This document shows, piece after piece, positions 61,131 through 64,000 of a stretch of DNA of 64,000 nucleotides. Under the pieces are notes generated by a model, which was not told where the DNA came from, searched no databases, and was given only the letters and a program-made list of their open reading frames with translations. Made by a program: the position numbers and the translations under genes. This DNA comes from Latrodectus hesperus (taxonomy: Eukaryota > Arthropoda > Arachnida > Araneae > Theridiidae): contig CM075853.1 of the NCBI GenBank assembly GCA_037975125.1, positions 51,714,458 through 51,778,457 on the forward strand. The letters run 5' to 3'. Within the stretch, counting starts at the first letter, position 1, and each line of letters begins with the position of its first letter.

Positions 61131-64000
61131 GGATATATAAAAAACAATTCACTATAAACATAACGAAGGTCACCATATAAAACGATCATACTAAGGTAAA
61201 CTGCACAATAGCCTGAACCTGAGGCAAATCTGAATACTTGGATTTTAGATTACAGGAAAGCAGGACTTTTAGAGTCTACAAAACTGATCATTAATCAAGC
61301 GAAAACGCGCGCGATAATGACTGATAGACATTGCTGATTTTATCGGGTCAACATCATGGTATTCAAGATTCATGAAGAAAAACTAGTTATAATGTGGATT
61401 GAAACAAAAATATAGCAAAAAATTCCAGACGAATATGCATAAGAAATTGTTGACAATTGTTGTGTGAGGACTCGGATGCTGATTTAAAAGAGATTTCAAG
61501 TGACTTTTGATTTAGCTCTGGAAATGAGTATCTGGATTTTGACCAACAAAATTAAAAGGTGTTCTTTACCTGATAGATTGGACATTTAAAGAATTATTTT
61601 GTATTTATATTACTTTATAATTAGAATACTGAAAAATAATGATCATGTTTTATTTAAAAAAAATTTGTATAAGAAAGGAGTTTGTATGTATCTTATAAGT
61701 CTGTCTTATAAGCCACCAAATACGATACTTTTACTTATTGCAAAGAAGGTTTAACAATTGCTGTTATTTCTACAAGAACGTGATTTCACTGGAAATCTAA
61801 GAGAATTGCTATAAAATTAATTTATTTCTATACCCTTTATGAGCTTCTATGTAATATAAAATATTAGTGTAAATTAAATATTAGATACATCACATCATTT
61901 TTTTCTAATACCCATTTGTACTCTCTTCTGAAATCTAATCAAAATGAAATCCGCTTATGCTGAAAGCGTTCGCAATACCTTACATTCGATATTAATTCAA
62001 GAAATATTGGTTTTTGTTCGAACGACTATTTATTTTTTATTCATATTACAAATTATATGAAATTTTTTAATATTTTAAGTTTGAGCATGTTTTTTAAACA
62101 ATTTTAGAACAAAATGATGTTAGTTAAGATAGTGATGATTCAAATGGTGAACACGAAACCAAAGAATGAAGTTAACAAATCTATTTCTTCTCAAATCTAA
62201 AACAAATTTTTAATGCTTAGTTAATGTTTTTATGTATAATTTTGCTACATTATTTTTTCAAATTTTTCTTCTCATATATTTATTTTGATCGGCTTTAAAT
62301 ATTTCAGCAAATGCTGACTAGAGCAGAAAACAAATGGTGCTATATCAATTAAAACGTATTTAAACCAATTTCCCAAATTGATTTAAGATAAATCAGTTTT
62401 GACTTACTTAAATGATAAGCTGCCCCAGAAAAAAAAATCAGTTGATATTTAAACACCTTTAAAAATACAATGCAGCCAGAATATTAATAAAATAAAATAA
62501 AGTAATTCAAATTTTGCTTAAATTTATAGTATTAGTTTGTATTTGACAAGCTGATGTCAATGTAGAATCTCGATTTATATAAAAATACATGAGTGAAAAT
62601 TTTTACTTTTTAAAGCGTAAAAAGTAAAATAAAAAATCACCTTTATAAAAGAGTAATTATTAAACTCATTATCACTAGTTATTTTTCAGTCATTAAAGAT
62701 TTTTGAAAATATGGACCTATAAAAAATGAGCTGGTAATATAGATAATTATATAAAACAGCTGAAATTAAACATTCACTCAATCGTTTATTTGCATTCAAC
62801 GTTTAAATTATTTTTTTAATTTATTTTCAACACCTAAAAAGTTGAATTTTCTCTTTCGTTCATCAGACAATTTGTAGAATAGTTTTATATATTTCAGTTG
62901 CATAATATCCCAAATCTAATCTTAAAATAATCACTAAGCCAGTCTCAGTTATTAAGTTAGAGTTATTAAACTTTATCTTGCATACTGCAATTATCATCCA
63001 AAATGTGTGAAAGCGGAAGTAAATACTGTTAAAGGTGAAAATTTCAGCCGACTTCGTGTTGTTAAAAAAAAAGCTGTTTTAATGGGCCTCATACCAAGGA
63101 ATTCCTAATGATTGCCATCATAATTTAAGATTGGTTTCTCAATCCGTCCTTGTGTCTGTTTCACGGCACCGTAAATTATAGATACGAAGATTCCAGACAC
63201 TAATAAACGATTCTACTTTGCAACTAATCGTACGAGGGAAAAGCAGCGTTTCGTTTCTAACACGTGTACTAAACCAGGAAATAATGTCAGTTTCAACAAG
63301 TTAGTTATGAAGTAGAAACAGATGATTTTGAAGTGATAACATTTCAATAAATGACAAATATTGCATTATTGTTTCATAACTGATTAAAAACAGTGATTAC
63401 AAAAACTATAACATAACAATGGAATTGATAATATGAAAATGAGAGCTTATATTTTTTATTAAAAATGCTTTTAAATCCAGGAAAAAATTGTGAGTGAAAG
63501 AAATTTTTGTAATTCAACAAGAAATGTCTTTTGTGATAGATTTTGCGTGCATTTAAAGAGAAAATAATAATAGATACTGCGTTTAATTTTTTATTGTACT
63601 AGGTGTCAAGAATATTCACAAACCATGGCCATAGATAAATCCTAATTAAAAATATTTCATAACTTATTGGGGTAGGGTTTTTAAATGAAAAAATAATTTA
63701 AATATTTTTTAAGAAAGATACAATTTATTATTTAAATGATTTTAGAGACCATTAGAGATATTTAATAAAATTTTTCTCGGTAAAAAAAGCATGCTAACTA
63801 TATTTGTACTCTTAAAATTAATGAAGATATTTAACACCTAAGTTCTGCAAATTAAGTTAATTTTCCTACCTTTTAATAAGAAATTTTATTAGCAAAATTT
63901 AAATATATCTTTTTACATTTTTAATAAGTATTCGTATGATACGGTAATTCGTATGATACTGTTTGAAAAGTAGTAAATATAAGAATTAAAAATATTAAGT
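61131..64000. other. AT-rich right flank, nothing recognised
   Basis: About 2.9 kb to the window edge. One hairpin is listed at 62601-62629. There is a slightly GC-richer patch near 63100-63290 with no frame. No gene, RNA or element end is supported. Confidence 0.5.
62601..62629. repeat. Perfect 12-bp inverted repeat, 5-nt loop
   Basis: Arms ttttacttttta (62601-62612) and taaaaagtaaaa (62618-62629) around aagcg. Low complexity, so possibly chance. Confidence 0.7.

Overview
The window looks like AT-rich, gene-poor DNA from an arthropod nuclear genome. A spider or other arachnid is the most likely source, inferred from the style of its transposable elements: Tc1 copies with CACTRCTGG ends, a Gypsy pol with a DD35E integrase, LINE tails ending in MDLV, and tRNA-headed SINEs. 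By eye roughly three quarters of the bases are A/T. There are eleven long (TA)n arrays, no operon-like layout, and no open reading frame that I can defend as an intact host gene. It is best read as intergenic or intronic DNA that has accumulated mobile elements.

Layout. 1-2176: AT-rich sequence, a (TA)n array and a GC-richer non-coding block. 2179-3676: a complete-length Tc1 transposon with perfect 28-bp inverted ends, a TA target duplication and a broken DD34E transposase. 3679-16600: mostly featureless, with a full-length SINE (9098-9399), a GC-richer block near 10.6-10.9 kb and several strong palindromes (12.2, 13.4, 15.4 kb). 16.6-18.9 kb: a decayed protein-like stretch with a DTG motif, a second SINE type, and a 311-bp 5'-truncated LINE bounded by an exact 14-bp target duplication. 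22.5-23.9 kb: a GC-richer block and a third SINE type. 27.3-28.1 kb: a decayed Tc1 catalytic fragment next to a LINE C-terminal tail. 30.3-31.65 kb: a 5'-truncated Gypsy-like element. 31.7-32.55 kb: a giant (TA)n tract with a SINE embedded in it. 32.75-32.93 kb: a 181-bp unit bounded by 23-bp inverted repeats. 36.0-36.6 kb: the most conspicuous GC-richer non-coding island. 42.3 kb: another SINE. 47.1-47.7 kb: a LINE RNase H and C-terminal relic. 50.7-52.5 kb: a mariner-like C-terminal relic beside a second complete-length but dead Tc1. 52.7-61.1 kb: further SINEs, a 93-bp-period duplication carrying palindromes, and a decayed coding-like stretch of unknown origin.

The elements do not form a pathway. 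The two Tc1 copies and the SINEs are non-autonomous: their ends or internal promoters look intact, but the enzymes needed to move them must come from elsewhere in the genome. The most interesting sequence-level signal is a 59-bp block present at identical length in three SINE copies and bounded by 7-nt inverted repeats (gctactc/gagtagc). I did not find a credible new multi-gene system. The non-coding GC-richer islands are candidates for regulatory elements, but only cross-species alignment could show that.
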